From the NCBI RefSeq assembly GCF_002250505.1, contig NZ_NJGY01000004.1:299672-363671 (forward strand): a stretch of DNA of 64,000 nucleotides, written 5' to 3'. Origin of the DNA: Janthinobacterium sp. PC23-8 (GTDB lineage: Bacteria; Pseudomonadota; Gammaproteobacteria; Burkholderiales; Burkholderiaceae_D). Both the position numbers and the translations under genes were made by a program. Below the pieces are notes generated by a model. It searched no databases. It saw only the letters and a list, made by a program, of their open reading frames with translations, and was not told where the DNA came from. Below are positions 17,987 through 28,122 of this stretch, one piece after another; the stretch's first letter is position 1; the number at the start of each line of letters is the position of its first letter.

Positions 17987-18736
17987 TTAGATGACTTTGG
18001 CTTCGGTGCGCAGCTTGGCGACCAGCGTGGCCACGTCCGGCACCTTGATGCCGGCCGAGCGCTTGGCTGGCTCGGCCACTTTCAAGGTTTTCAGGCGCGG
18101 GCTGACGTCGACGCCCAGGTCTTCCGGCTTGACGGTTTCCAGCGGCTTTTTCTTCGCCTTCATGATGTTCGGCAAGGTCACGTAGCGCGGCTCGTTCAGG
18201 CGCAGGTCGGTGGTGACGATGGCCGGCAGGGTCAGGGCCAGGGTTTCCAGGCCGCCGTCGACTTCGCGCGTAACGGTCACTTTTCCGTCTTCCAGCACGA
18301 CTTTCGAGGCGAAGGTGGCTTGTGGCCAACCGAGCAGGGCCGCCAGCATCTGGCCGGTCTGGTTGCTGTCGTCGTCGATCGCCTGTTTGCCCAGGATAAT
18401 CAGTTGTGGCTGTTCCTTGTCGGCCAGCGCCTTGACCAGCTTGGCCACGGCCAGCGGTTCGAGTTCGGTGGTGGTTTCGACCAGGATGCCGCGGTCGGCG
18501 CCAATGGCCATGGCCGTGCGCAGGGTTTCCTGGCACTGGGTCACACCGCAGGAGATGGCGACCACTTCGGTGACCTTGCCGGCTTCTTTCAGGCGCATGG
18601 CTTCTTCGAGAGCGATCTCATCGAAAGGATTCATCGACATTTTGACGTTGGCGGTATCGACGCCAGTGCCGTCACTCTTGACGCGTACTTTGACGTTGTA
18701 GTCGACCACGCGTTTGACGGGTACCAAGACTTTCAT
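17987..18736 (-). CDS. etfB: Electron transfer flavoprotein beta subunit
   Basis: A 249-residue ETF beta with [32 protein letters not shown] and the AMP-binding [18 protein letters not shown]. First gene of etfBA. A minus-strand TATAAT at 18798-18793 and palindromic sites further upstream suggest regulated transcription. Confidence 0.96.
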   Translation of the reverse strand: MKVLVPVKRVVDYNVKVRVKSDGTGVDTANVKMSMNPFDEIALEEAMRLKEAGKVTEVVAISCGVTQCQETLRTAMAIGADRGILVETTTELEPLAVAKLVKALADKEQPQLIILGKQAIDDDSNQTGQMLAALLGWPQATFASKVVLEDGKVTVTREVDGGLETLALTLPAIVTTDLRLNEPRYVTLPNIMKAKKKPLETVKPEDLGVDVSPRLKTLKVAEPAKRSAGIKVPDVATLVAKLRTEAKVI

Positions 18737-18828
18737 AGCTATGCCTTTGGGAAATTATAAAAATGACGGATCAGATGCTGAGTGTGAAGACGATTATAAG
18801 AGAAATTTGAAACTTGAACCGAATTTAA

Positions 18829-18868
18829 GCACGATCGTGCGATTTTTAATTAGAGCAAATCGTCTAAT
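18829..18868. promoter_or_regulatory. Operator-like palindromes upstream of etfB
   Basis: GCACGATCGTGC (18829-18840) is a perfect 12-base palindrome, 30 bases upstream of the etfB -10. A second, looser palindrome has ATTAGA (18849-18854) and TCTAAT (18863-18868) as arms. Fatty-acid genes in betaproteobacteria are often controlled by TetR-type repressors that bind such palindromes around a CGATCG core (FadP type). The regulator's identity is inference. Confidence 0.55.
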
Positions 18869-18977
18869 TTGCTTGCGATGACGGTGAACAGGGGAATGTG
18901 GCGCTACGCTGCAGGGCAGCAAAACTGCCGCGCCCAGCGCCGTGCGGACCGTCAGTCGTGACGATCCCGGTAAACAA

Positions 18978-19235
18978 TTACTTGCGCTGCATCAGGAAGA
19001 CAAACTCGGTGCCCGTCTGCACATGCGACAGCAGGGCGTTGCCGGTCTGCTTGGCAAAGGCCTGGAAGTCGCGCACGGAACCGGGATCGGTTGCCATGAT
19101 GCGCAGCACTTCACCGCTTTGCAGCTCCGACAAGGCTTTCTTTGCTTTCAGAATCGGCAAGGGGCAGTTCAAGCCCCGCGCGTCGAGTTCTTTATGAAAT
19201 TCCATAATCTCGGTATCAAGTAGTGTGTCGCTCAT
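18978..19235 (-). CDS. TusA-family sulfur carrier protein
   Basis: An 85-residue protein with the TusA motif LDARGLNCPLPILKAKKAL; the Cys in NCPLP is the persulfide carrier. These proteins relay sulfur for tRNA thiolation or molybdenum cofactor and sulfur oxidation. The start at 19235 (MSDTLLD) is chosen because the upstream frame reads into the alaS terminator. It stands alone after that terminator. Confidence 0.88.
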   Translation of the reverse strand: MSDTLLDTEIMEFHKELDARGLNCPLPILKAKKALSELQSGEVLRIMATDPGSVRDFQAFAKQTGNALLSHVQTGTEFVFLMQRK

Positions 19236-19358
19236 CAATATCCCACCATTGTTTTGTTGTACTGATTTTCGACATACTACGCTAATTCGCGGCCAATGAC
19301 GCGCTGCACCAAAATAGTTCACAAGCTGTTGTGGGGTCACAACGAGATGCGTCAAAGC

Positions 19359-19393
19359 AAAACGGCCCGCCAACCAGGTTGGCGGGCCGTTTT
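19359..19393. terminator. Perfect 15-base-pair terminator after alaS
   Basis: AAAACGGCCCGCCAA (19359-19373), loop CCAGG, then TTGGCGGGCCGTTTT (19379-19393). Its symmetric A/T ends let it work in both directions; it follows the alaS stop by about 47 bases. Confidence 0.92.
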
Positions 19394-19439
19394 CAGGCAA
19401 TGACGGGGCACGCACCCCGCATGCCTTCTCGCCTGGCGC

Positions 19440-22052
19440 TTATTTCACCTTGTCGCCGACCCAGGCCGGCACACCGGCCAGGGCGGCCGGCAAACCGCTG
19501 GCGTCGGTACCGCCGGCCTGCGCCATATCGGGGCGTCCGCCGCCCTTGCCGCCCACTTGCTGTGCAACGAAGTTCACCAATTCGCCCGCTTTCACGCGCG
19601 CGGTGGCGTCGGCCGTCACGCCGGCGATCAGGCTGACCTTGCCATCGGTGACGCTGGCCAGCACGATGGCGGCCGTCTTCAGCTTGTCCTTCAGCTTGTC
19701 CATCGTTTCGCGCAGGCGCGCCACGTCGGCGCCTTCGAGCACCGCTGCCAGCACCTTGATGCCGTTCACGTCGACCGCTTGCGTGACCAGTTCATCGCCC
19801 TGGCCCGACGCCAGTTTCGATTTCAGGGCCGCCAGTTCTTTTTCCAGCGCCTTGACATGATCCTGCACCTGGACTATGCGCGCCGTCAGCTCTTCGGGAT
19901 TCGATTTGAGCGCGGCGGCGGCGTCGAGCAGGCGGCGGTTCATCGCTTGCACCAGCGCCAGCGCACCCTCGCCCGTGACCGCTTCGACGCGGCGGATGCC
20001 GGCCGCCACGCCACCTTCGGCGATGATCTTGAACAGGCCGATGTCGCCCGTGCGCTGCACGTGCACGCCACCGCACAGCTCTTTCGAGGTGCCGATATCG
20101 AGCACGCGCACTTCGTCGCCGTATTTCTCGCCGAACAGCGCCATCGCGCCGTGCTTGACGGCGTCGTCGAACGACATGTGGTGCGATTGCACCGCGTGGT
20201 TTTCCAGGATCTCTTGGTTGACGATGGTTTCCACGGCCGCGATCTGCTCCGCCGTCATTGGCGCATTGTGGCTGAAGTCGAAACGGGTTTTGTCGGGGTC
20301 GACCAGCGAACCTTTTTGCGCCACGTGGCTACCCAGCACTTCGCGCAAGGCCTTGTGCATCAAATGGGTGGCCGAGTGGTTGCGGATGGTGCGGCCGCGC
20401 TTGCCCGTGTCGACGTCGGCCGATACGGCATCGCCCACCTTCAGGGTGCCGGTAACGAGTACGCCATGGTGACCGAACACATCGGCCTGGATCTTCAGGG
20501 TGTCGTCGACCTTGAAGGCGGCGGCGCCCACCGTGATCACGCCCTGGTCGCCGACCTGGCCGCCCGATTCGGCGTAGAACGGCGTGGTGTCGAGCACCAC
20601 GATGCCGGCCTCGCCTGCATTGAGCTGCTGCACTTGCGTGCCGGCTGCGTACAGGGCGACAACCTTGCTGCCGAAGGTAAGCTGCTCGTAGCCGACGAAG
20701 GTGTTTTTCTCGCCGGCATACTCAACCTTGCTATCCTTGTGCGACTTGCCGCCCTTGCGCGACAGCTCCTGGCTTTCTTTCAGGGCCACGTCATAGCCTT
20801 CCTGGTCGAACGCGATATGGCGCTCGCGGCAGATATCGGCCGTCAGGTCCGGCGGGAAGCCATAAGTTTCGTACAGGGTAAAGGCGGTGGCGCCGTCGAT
20901 GCCGGTGGCATCCCTGGCCAGCTGGGCTTCCAGCACTTTCATGCCGGTTTCCAGGGTTTCGCCGAAACGCTCTTCCTCGGCTTTCAACATGTTGGCGACG
21001 TTGACCTTGGCTTCTTCCAGCTCCGGATAAGCGGCGCCCATCTCGATGGACAGGTCCTCGACCAGTTTGTAGAAGAACGGTTTCGTCTGGCCCAGCTTGT
21101 GGCCGTGGCGCAGTGCGCGGCGGATAATGCGGCGCAGCACATAGGCGCGCCCTTCGCTGCCGGGAATCACGCCGTCGACAATCATGAAGGCGGCAGCGCG
21201 GATATGGTCGGCGATCACGCGCAGCGACTTGTTTTCCAGGTCCGTGGCGCCGGTTTCACGCGCGGCGGCGCGGATCAACTGCTGGAACAGGTCGATCTCG
21301 TAGTTCGAATGCACGTGCTGCAGCACGGCGGCCAGGCGCTCCATGCCCATGCCGGTATCGACGCACGGTTTTGGCAGCTTGTGCATCACGCCCGCTTCGT
21401 CGCGGTTGAACTGCATGAACACCAGGTTCCAGATTTCAATGAAGCGGTCGCCGTCTTCGTCAGGCGAGCCAGGTGGACCGCCCGCAATGTCGGCGCCATG
21501 GTCGTAGAAGATCTCGGTGCACGGGCCGCATGGACCGGTGTCGGCCATCTGCCAGAAGTTGTCGGACGCATAGCGCGCGCCCTTGTTGTCGCCGATGCGG
21601 ATGATGCGCTCGACCGGGACACCGATTTCTTTTGCCCAGATGTCATAGGCTTCGTCATCTTCGATATAGACGGTGACGGTCAGCTTGTCGACCGGCAGGC
21701 CATAGACACGGGTCAGCAGTTCCCAGGCATAGTGAATCGCGTCGCGCTTGAAATAGTCGCCGAAGCTGAAGTTGCCCAGCATTTCAAAGAAAGTATGGTG
21801 GCGCGCCGTATAGCCGACGTTTTCCAGGTCATTGTGCTTGCCGCCGGCGCGCACGCAGCGCTGCACCGAGGTGGCACGGGTGTAGGGACGGCTGTCCGTG
21901 CCCGTAAACACGTCCTTGAATTGCACCATGCCGCTGTTGGTCAGCAGCAAAGTCGGATCATTGCCTGGCACCAGCGAGCTGGAACGGACGATGGCATGGC
22001 CCTTGGACTCGAAAAACTTGAGGAACTTGTCGCGGATTTCAGATGATTTCAT
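19440..22052 (-). CDS. alaS: Alanyl-tRNA synthetase
   Basis: An 870-residue class II synthetase. N-terminal motifs include [20 protein letters not shown] and the aminoacylation core; the editing domain shows [16 protein letters not shown], and [17 protein letters not shown] supplies the zinc-binding Cys and His. The C-terminal oligomerisation region is complete. The start at 22052 ([11 protein letters not shown]) matches the family; the longer frame reads through the promoter. A minus-strand TATAAT lies about 40-45 bases upstream. Confidence 0.97.
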   Translation of the reverse strand: MKSSEIRDKFLKFFESKGHAIVRSSSLVPGNDPTLLLTNSGMVQFKDVFTGTDSRPYTRATSVQRCVRAGGKHNDLENVGYTARHHTFFEMLGNFSFGDYFKRDAIHYAWELLTRVYGLPVDKLTVTVYIEDDEAYDIWAKEIGVPVERIIRIGDNKGARYASDNFWQMADTGPCGPCTEIFYDHGADIAGGPPGSPDEDGDRFIEIWNLVFMQFNRDEAGVMHKLPKPCVDTGMGMERLAAVLQHVHSNYEIDLFQQLIRAAARETGATDLENKSLRVIADHIRAAAFMIVDGVIPGSEGRAYVLRRIIRRALRHGHKLGQTKPFFYKLVEDLSIEMGAAYPELEEAKVNVANMLKAEEERFGETLETGMKVLEAQLARDATGIDGATAFTLYETYGFPPDLTADICRERHIAFDQEGYDVALKESQELSRKGGKSHKDSKVEYAGEKNTFVGYEQLTFGSKVVALYAAGTQVQQLNAGEAGIVVLDTTPFYAESGGQVGDQGVITVGAAAFKVDDTLKIQADVFGHHGVLVTGTLKVGDAVSADVDTGKRGRTIRNHSATHLMHKALREVLGSHVAQKGSLVDPDKTRFDFSHNAPMTAEQIAAVETIVNQEILENHAVQSHHMSFDDAVKHGAMALFGEKYGDEVRVLDIGTSKELCGGVHVQRTGDIGLFKIIAEGGVAAGIRRVEAVTGEGALALVQAMNRRLLDAAAALKSNPEELTARIVQVQDHVKALEKELAALKSKLASGQGDELVTQAVDVNGIKVLAAVLEGADVARLRETMDKLKDKLKTAAIVLASVTDGKVSLIAGVTADATARVKAGELVNFVAQQVGGKGGGRPDMAQAGGTDASGLPAALAGVPAWVGDKVK

Positions 22053-22176
22053 GTTTTTTTGGCAAAAGGTGGCGGCAGCTTGAAAAGGAAGATTATACGT
22101 GATATGGCTGCCTGCAATTAAGGCAGGCAAGGGCCTGTTGCGTACAGGCCCCTGTCAAATCCTGCTGACCAAGGAC

Positions 22177-22614
22177 TCAGGCGTGATCAGCGCAGCTGTG
22201 CGCGGCCGGACTGGCAGGAGTCGACGCCGCCGCGTCGGCTCCATTGCAGTCGGCGCAGCGGCCGTACAGGGTCAGTTCGTGGCGCTCGACCACGAAGCCC
22301 TGCGGCGCCATGCGCTTCAGGTCGCCAGGGCAATCATGCACGTCGAACACGCGCTGGCAAGTGGTGCACTGGAAATGGTGGTGATGGTGATTGGCCACCG
22401 CATTCGATTCATAGCGCGGGTTTTCACCGGGCAAGGTGACCACCTGCACTTTTTCTTCCAGCAGCAGCGACTTGAGGTTGCGGTAGACCGTGGCAATGCC
22501 CAGTTGCGTGACCTGCAAGCTGGCTTCTTCCAGGATTTCCTGTGCCGACAGCGGACGCCGGGCCGACTCGATGGCGGCCTGTATGGCGGTTTTTTGACGT
22601 GTTGTGCGTTCCAT
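22177..22614 (-). CDS. Fur-family zinc uptake regulator (Zur-like)
   Basis: A 145-residue Fur-family repressor. The winged helix spans about 1-75 (recognition helix near IATVYRNLKSL). The dimerisation domain has NHHHHHFQCTTC and a second pair GRCADC, structural zinc ligands typical of the family. It is divergent from a ZnuD-like receptor with a shared palindromic site, so Zur is the best assignment; Fur or PerR are less likely given the receptor's histidine-rich loop. The start at 22614 (MERTTRQK) is chosen over 22632 by similarity to the family. Confidence 0.8.
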   Translation of the reverse strand: MERTTRQKTAIQAAIESARRPLSAQEILEEASLQVTQLGIATVYRNLKSLLLEEKVQVVTLPGENPRYESNAVANHHHHHFQCTTCQRVFDVHDCPGDLKRMAPQGFVVERHELTLYGRCADCNGADAAASTPASPAAHSCADHA

Positions 22615-22668
22615 GGCAACAGAATACACCACCCACTCGCTATGTAGTGGCTGGCGGTTAACATATTA

Positions 22669-22692
22669 ATGATAATGGTTTATCATTATCAT
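22669..22692. promoter_or_regulatory. Zur/Fur-type box between zur and znuD
   Basis: An inverted repeat with 9-base perfect arms, ATGATAATG (22669-22677) and CATTATCAT (22684-22692), around GTTTAT. It resembles Fur-family boxes but with a 6-base centre. It sits in the divergent promoter region, about 55 bases from each gene, and can control both. Confidence 0.75.
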
Positions 22693-22745
22693 ATAATTGC
22701 TTGCCCAATCCCTGCAAACACCGTCACACGACAAGGATCTGACCC

Positions 22746-24818
22746 ATGACCGCACCGCAACACGCACCATGCCCTCTTCACCGCCCGCCCCCTTTGATGC
22801 TGGCGCTGATGCTGGCCTTTGCCGCCCCCGCCACCGCGCTGGCCCAGCAAGCGCCCACCTTGCCGGCCGTGACCGTGTCGGCCAGCGCCCTGGCGCTGGG
22901 CAGCGACGACATGAGCACGCCTGTCACGGTGCTCGACGGCGATGAACTGGTGCGCGTGCGCGAAGCAACGCTCGGCGAAACTCTGGCCGGCCAGCCCGGC
23001 ATCCACTCCAGCCATTTCGGCGCCGGCGCCAGCCGCCCCATCATTCGCGGCATGGATGGCCCGCGCGTGAAAGTGCTGTCCGATGGCGCCGAAGTGCAGG
23101 ATGCGTCCACCATCAGCCCGGACCACGCGGTGGCGGTCGAACCCATGCTGGCCGAGCAGGTCGAAGTGCTGCGCGGCCCGTCGGCGCTGGCCTATGGCGG
23201 CGGCGCCGTCGGCGGCGTGGTCAATGTGATCGACAACAAGATTCCGACCCGCGTGCCGGCCAAAGGATGGGAAGGCAGCGCGGAGGTGCGCGCCAATTCA
23301 GGTGCCCGTGAAAAGGCCGGCGCCTTCGAGATGACAGGCGGCGCCGGCAATGTCGCCTTCCATGCGGAAGGCGTCAGGCGCGATGCGAAACAATACAAGG
23401 TCGGCAGCGGCTGGCAAGGCGGCTCGACAGTGGCCGGCAGCTACAACGACACCGATACCGGCAGCGTCGGCGCGGCGTGGGTCGGCGCGCGCGGCTTCCT
23501 GGGCCTGGCCTTTACCAGCCAGCGCGCCGAATACGGCCTGCCCGGCCACAACCATGAATTCGAAAGCTGCCACCCGCATGGCACGCAGCTGCACTGCGGC
23601 GAGCATAAGGCAGGCGAGGAACATGAGCATGAACAGGAAGCGGGCGCCGTGCCCTACGTGAAACTGAAAAGCGAGCGCTGGGACGTGCGCGGCGAGCTGC
23701 GCGACCCCCTGCCCGGCTTTACCCGCTTGCGCCTGCGCGCCGCCGTGACCGATTACAGGCACGATGAAATCGAAGGCACGCAAATCGCCACCACTTTCAG
23801 AAACAAGGGCCATGATGCGCGCCTGGAAATGGAACATGTGCCGCTGGCAGGCTGGCGCGGCGTGGTCGGACTGCAGACGACCAGGCGCGATTTTTCGGCG
23901 CTGGGCGAGGAAGCCTATGTGGCGCCGACCCTGACCAGGAAGCACGCCGCCTTCCTGGTCGAGGAATACACGCTGGCGCAATGGCGCTTCGAAGCGGCGC
24001 TGCGCCACGAGTGGCAGGACATCGATGTCGACAGCGCCACCTTGAAGAATCACAGCGCCAAAGGCATTTCGGTCTCGCTGGGCGCCGTATGGAAATTCGC
24101 GCCGCAGTTTTCGCTCGGTTCGACCGTCTCGCGCACGCACCGTTTGCCAAGCGCCGAAGAGCTGTACGCCAACGGCGTGCACATGGCCACTGCCACCTAT
24201 GAACTGGGCAATCAAAACCTGGGCAAGGAAACCTCGAACAATATCGATGTGACGGTGCGCAAATACGCGGGCGCCACCACCTTCTCGCTGGGCGCCTACC
24301 GCAACCAGATCGACAACTACATCTTCGGCTCCACCCTGGACAGCCATGAAGGCTTCCAGCTGATCGAATACGCCCAGCGCGACGCCACCTTTACGGGCGT
24401 GGAAGGCCAGATCCGCCAGCAGCTCAATCCGATCTTCGGCGCCAGCGTATTCGGCGACTACGTGCGGGCCAGGCTGGCCGACGGTGGCGCGGGTAACAAC
24501 AATAATCTGCCGCGCATCCCGGCCCGGCGCCTGGGCATGAAACTGGACGCCAACTGGCAGAACTGGAATGGCGTGGCCGAGTTCTACCGCGTCGGCAAGC
24601 AGGACAAGGTGGCAGCCTTTGAAACGTCCACGCCTGGCTACAATATGCTGAACCTGTCGGCCAGCTACAACACGCGCCTAGCCGGCACGCCGACCCAGTT
24701 CTACCTGAAGGCCAATAACCTCACCAATGAGCTGGCGTACAGCCACACCTCGTTTATCAAGAACGCGGCGCCGTTGACGGGGCGGAATTTGACGGCGGGG
24801 GTACGGCTGACGTTTTAA
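22746..24818 (+). CDS. ZnuD-like TonB-dependent outer-membrane zinc receptor
   Basis: A 690-residue TonB-dependent receptor: signal peptide ending near ALAQQ, plug domain (VTVLDGDELVRVREATLGE, SRPIIRGMDGPRVKVLSDG, EQVEVLRGPSALAYG) and a 22-strand barrel ending in RLTF. An extracellular loop at about 268-305 is rich in His, Glu and Cys (HNHEFESCHPHG, LHCGEHKAGEEHEHEQE), as in neisserial ZnuD, which imports zinc. It is divergent from the Zur-like gene with a shared operator and so is probably induced by zinc starvation. It converges on a phosphodiesterase gene with a 4-base overlap. Confidence 0.88.
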   Translation: MTAPQHAPCPLHRPPPLMLALMLAFAAPATALAQQAPTLPAVTVSASALALGSDDMSTPVTVLDGDELVRVREATLGETLAGQPGIHSSHFGAGASRPIIRGMDGPRVKVLSDGAEVQDASTISPDHAVAVEPMLAEQVEVLRGPSALAYGGGAVGGVVNVIDNKIPTRVPAKGWEGSAEVRANSGAREKAGAFEMTGGAGNVAFHAEGVRRDAKQYKVGSGWQGGSTVAGSYNDTDTGSVGAAWVGARGFLGLAFTSQRAEYGLPGHNHEFESCHPHGTQLHCGEHKAGEEHEHEQEAGAVPYVKLKSERWDVRGELRDPLPGFTRLRLRAAVTDYRHDEIEGTQIATTFRNKGHDARLEMEHVPLAGWRGVVGLQTTRRDFSALGEEAYVAPTLTRKHAAFLVEEYTLAQWRFEAALRHEWQDIDVDSATLKNHSAKGISVSLGAVWKFAPQFSLGSTVSRTHRLPSAEELYANGVHMATATYELGNQNLGKETSNNIDVTVRKYAGATTFSLGAYRNQIDNYIFGSTLDSHEGFQLIEYAQRDATFTGVEGQIRQQLNPIFGASVFGDYVRARLADGGAGNNNNLPRIPARRLGMKLDANWQNWNGVAEFYRVGKQDKVAAFETSTPGYNMLNLSASYNTRLAGTPTQFYLKANNLTNELAYSHTSFIKNAAPLTGRNLTAGVRLTF

Positions 24819-25555
24819 GCCATCGCCGGCACGGGCGCGATGAGATCGATCCTGTCGGTACAAAACCCATCCACCCCCCACCCCAGCAGCTCGCTGGCCC
24901 GCTCCACCGTATTGACGGTATAGCAGAACACCCCGAAGCCTTCCGCCTTGATCGCCGCTACCCGTTCGCGGGTCAGCGGCGTGTGGTCGCAATGGATCGC
25001 CACCACCCCCAGCTGTCTCGCCTGCGCCAGCCAGTCCTGCGGCAGTTCTTCGACCAGCCAGCCGCGCGCCAGCTCGGGCGCCGCGTCGCGCGCCGCCACC
25101 AGCGCATCGATGCTGAACGAGGACAGCAAGGGCGACAGTCCGCCGTCAGCAAAATGCTGGCGCGTGCGCTGCGCCACCACCGTCCCGGTCGCCGCCTCGG
25201 CACCGGGCGCCGGCTTGATCTCGATATTCATCCAGATGCCGTGCGCCTGACAATAAGCGACGACCGCGTCGAACGCCGGCACGCCCTCGCCCGCGAATGG
25301 CGCGCCGAACCAGCTGCCCGCATCCATCGCCGCCAGTTGGGCGCTGGTGTAGTCGGGTATGGCGCCGCTGCCGGCCACGGTGCGGCCCAGTTCCACATCG
25401 TGCACCACCACCGGCACGCCGTCCCTGGCCAGCATGACGTCGAATTCGACGGCGCGGTAACCGTGCGCCAGGCCGCAGCGCAGGGCGGCAATCGTGTTTT
25501 CAGGCGCCAGCGTGCCGCCGCCGCGGTGCGCCAGGGTGCGTGGATAGGGCCACAT
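24815..25555 (-). CDS. Glycerophosphodiester phosphodiesterase
   Basis: A 246-residue GDPD-family enzyme that hydrolyses glycerophosphodiesters to glycerol-3-phosphate and an alcohol. Catalytic and metal residues are in AHRGGGTLAPENT, EFDVMLARDGVPVVVHD and MNIEIKP; the C-terminus FCYTVN...GVDGFCTDRID is typical. There is no signal peptide, so it resembles cytoplasmic UgpQ. Its 3' end overlaps znuD by 4 bases on the opposite strand. Confidence 0.9.
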   Translation of the reverse strand: MWPYPRTLAHRGGGTLAPENTIAALRCGLAHGYRAVEFDVMLARDGVPVVVHDVELGRTVAGSGAIPDYTSAQLAAMDAGSWFGAPFAGEGVPAFDAVVAYCQAHGIWMNIEIKPAPGAEAATGTVVAQRTRQHFADGGLSPLLSSFSIDALVAARDAAPELARGWLVEELPQDWLAQARQLGVVAIHCDHTPLTRERVAAIKAEGFGVFCYTVNTVERASELLGWGVDGFCTDRIDLIAPVPAMA

Positions 25556-25731
25556 GCTCGTCCTTGATTGATGATGATGCTTGCATCATCGCGCGCACGC
25601 GCGGCCATGTAAAGCACGCACTGGCGCGATTGGCGCCGCGCCAGCCTGGTTTCGTCGCAGCGGCGTTGCGCTGGCGGCGCGCAGCGCACACAATGGTTTA
25701 TCTGATTAACTGCGAACATCACACAACGACC

Positions 25732-26835
25732 ATGTCCAGCCCGACCATTTCCCCCGCCAGCCGGCCGCGTTCACGCTATCACCGCATGCTGCACGATATC
25801 CGCTATGCGCTGGCGATCAATGTACTGTGCGCGCTGGTCATTACCTACCTGCTCAATCCGGGCAGCCACCTGGGGCAGAACCTGATCGCTTCCATGTGCA
25901 TCGGCGGCATAGCCTTCGTGCTCATCGATGGCGCGCGCCTGACCTTGTGGGACCCCGGCCAGCGTCCGAAGGCACTGCCGCTTATCGCGATCATCGTGGT
26001 GTCAGTGCCGGTGGCGCAGTGGCTGGGCCTGCAGTTATTTACCTGGCTGACCAACGTCAAGGTGAAGGCCATGACCACCCTGGAGCCGGCCGAAGTGGCC
26101 GCCAATCTGCTCTTTACCCTGGCCGTGACGGGCGCGGCCGTGCTGTTTTTTTCCAACCGCGAACGCATCTCGCGCCTGCAGACGGCGGCGGCGCAAGAAA
26201 AAGCCCGCGCCGAATCGGTGGCGCGCCAGGCCATGCAAGCGCAATTGCAACTGCTGCAGGCGCAGATCGAACCGCACATGCTGTTCAATACCCTGGCCAA
26301 CCTGCAGGGCCTGATCAGCTTTGACCCGGACCGCGCCCAGCTGCTGCTGGACCAGTTGATCCAGTACCTGCGCGCCACCCTCGGTTCGTCGCGCGCCGAA
26401 GCGACCACCCTGGAGCAGGAATTTTCGCTGATGCAAGCCTACCTGGGCCTGATGGCGATTCGCATGGGCGCGCGCCTGGCTTACACGCTGGACTTGCCCG
26501 GCGACTTGCGCCGCGCCCGGCTGCCGCCCATGCTGCTGCAGCCGCTGGTGGAAAACGCTATCCAGCACGGCCTGGAACCGAAGATCGAAGGCGGCCATAT
26601 CAGGGTGCAGGCCAGCATCGACTGCGGCCAGCTGACCCTGACGGTGATGGATGACGGCCTGGGCCTCGATCATCCTGGCCAGACCAAGGGCACACAACTC
26701 GGTGTGACGAATATTCGCGAACGGCTGCAGGTCATGCATGGCGACAGCGCCAGCCTGTCGCTGGCCGCCAACGATGCCGGTGGCGTAAGCGCCCGCTTGA
26801 CCCTGCCACTTCAACTTTCCACGACCACGCCATGA
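25732..26835 (+). CDS. LytS/AlgZ-type sensor histidine kinase
   Basis: A 367-residue membrane kinase. Four hydrophobic segments lie between about 25 and 140. A coiled helix (RLQTAAAQEKARAESVARQ) leads to the His_kinase domain with the phospho-acceptor in QIEPHMLFNTLANLQGL, then an ATPase domain with LLQPLVENAIQHGLE and DDGLGLD. It is coupled to a LytTR regulator by an ATGA overlap. The start at 25732 is preferred over the longer frame that overlaps the phosphodiesterase gene. The signal is unknown. Confidence 0.88.
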   Translation: MSSPTISPASRPRSRYHRMLHDIRYALAINVLCALVITYLLNPGSHLGQNLIASMCIGGIAFVLIDGARLTLWDPGQRPKALPLIAIIVVSVPVAQWLGLQLFTWLTNVKVKAMTTLEPAEVAANLLFTLAVTGAAVLFFSNRERISRLQTAAAQEKARAESVARQAMQAQLQLLQAQIEPHMLFNTLANLQGLISFDPDRAQLLLDQLIQYLRATLGSSRAEATTLEQEFSLMQAYLGLMAIRMGARLAYTLDLPGDLRRARLPPMLLQPLVENAIQHGLEPKIEGGHIRVQASIDCGQLTLTVMDDGLGLDHPGQTKGTQLGVTNIRERLQVMHGDSASLSLAANDAGGVSARLTLPLQLSTTTP

Positions 26836-27668
26836 CATACTCAGCCAACGCCGCCGCACCCGTACGCGCCCTGATCGCCGAAGACGAACCGATACTGGCG
26901 GCCGCCCTCGCCCACGCCCTGCGCCGCCTGTGGCCGGCGCTCGATATCGTCGCCACCTGCGCCAATGGCGTGGAGGCGCTGCAGCAGGGCCTGGCCCTGC
27001 GCCCCGACATCCTGTTCCTGGACATCAAGATGCCGGGCAAGACGGGCCTGGAAGCGGCCGAAGAGCTGGCCGAGCAATGGCACGAAGGGCAGGACGGCAC
27101 GCCGTTTCCGCAGATCGTGTTTGTCACCGCCTACGACGACTACGCGCTGGCCGCCTTCGAACACGCGGCCGCCGATTACGTATTAAAACCCGTCAACGAT
27201 GCGCGCCTGGGCAAGACGGTGGAACGGCTGCAGCAGAGACTGCAAACCGTCACACCGGCACCCACGCCAGAACAGGCTGCGCCCGCCGACGACAACCTGG
27301 CCCGTTTGCTGACACAGTTGCAGGCAATGACGCCAGCGGCGCCGCGCCTGCAGATGATACGGGCAGCCGTCGGCAACAGCGTGCGCATGATCCCCATGGC
27401 CGACGTAGTCTACTTCGAAGCGCTCGACAAATACATCAACGTGGTATGCCGCGACGGCGAAGCGCTGATACGCACCAGCCTGAAGGAATTACTGCCGCAG
27501 CTGGACCCGCAGCAATTCTGGCAAATCCACCGCGGCACCATCGTCAACGCCAGCGCGATCGCCAGCGCCGTGCGCGACGAGGCAGGCAAGCTGTCACTGA
27601 CCTTGCGCCAGCATCCGGCGCAACTGCGCGTCAGCCCGCTCTACGCCCACCTGTTCCGCCAAATGTAA
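26832..27668 (+). CDS. LytTR-family response regulator
   Basis: A 278-residue regulator: receiver domain (AEDEP, phospho-acceptor in ILFLDIKMPG, TAYDDYALAAFEHAAADYVLKPV) and a C-terminal LytTR DNA-binding domain (about 175-278, VVYFEALDKYINVVCRDG and FWQIHRGTIVNASAI). It pairs with the kinase whose stop it overlaps. Targets are unknown. Confidence 0.9.
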   Translation: MTYSANAAAPVRALIAEDEPILAAALAHALRRLWPALDIVATCANGVEALQQGLALRPDILFLDIKMPGKTGLEAAEELAEQWHEGQDGTPFPQIVFVTAYDDYALAAFEHAAADYVLKPVNDARLGKTVERLQQRLQTVTPAPTPEQAAPADDNLARLLTQLQAMTPAAPRLQMIRAAVGNSVRMIPMADVVYFEALDKYINVVCRDGEALIRTSLKELLPQLDPQQFWQIHRGTIVNASAIASAVRDEAGKLSLTLRQHPAQLRVSPLYAHLFRQM

Positions 27669-27995
27669 TCAGTGTAGTTGATGCTTGAGGTCCGACAATT
27701 CATCGTGGACCCTGAGCACCGCTTTTTTCATTTCCGGCGTCAGCTTGGCCGCCGTGCCGCAGGCGCGCTTGGCGCGGTCGCCCAGCGACTCCAGATTGTC
27801 CACCGCCTGGCGGATGCGCGCATCGTCGTGCGAATCGATCGCCTGGCGTACCGACAATTTCTGCTGGTCCAGTTGGTTGATGCAATCCTTCAAGTCCATC
27901 GGCATTTCCTGCGCGCTGCCGCACAGCTGCGCCGCCTGGCCGATAGATTGCTCAATGGCGCCGAAGCACCGTGCCACTTCGTTAGCTTGCAACAT
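27669..27995 (-). CDS. Small helical protein of unknown function
   Basis: A 108-residue soluble, highly helical protein with four cysteines in the order CFG, LCGSAQ, DCINQL and RACGTAAK. The start at 27995 follows GGGAGGACAT, a strong ribosome site. The stop is directly beside that of the convergent LytTR gene. The family is unrecognised. Confidence 0.65.
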   Translation of the reverse strand: MLQANEVARCFGAIEQSIGQAAQLCGSAQEMPMDLKDCINQLDQQKLSVRQAIDSHDDARIRQAVDNLESLGDRAKRACGTAAKLTPEMKKAVLRVHDELSDLKHQLH

Positions 27996-28122
27996 GATAT
28001 GTCCTCCCAAGATGTAGGAAGTTGGATCGTGGCGACGTCCAACAGTTCCATCGGCGGCGCAATTGATTTGACATCACCGCAGGGGATTTGTAAGGACCTG
28101 TGACATTCCGGATAATTATCAA

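Noticed and set aside
19557-22046. An 829-codon open frame antisense to alaS
   Set aside because: Shadow of alaS; no ribosome site or recognisable domain.
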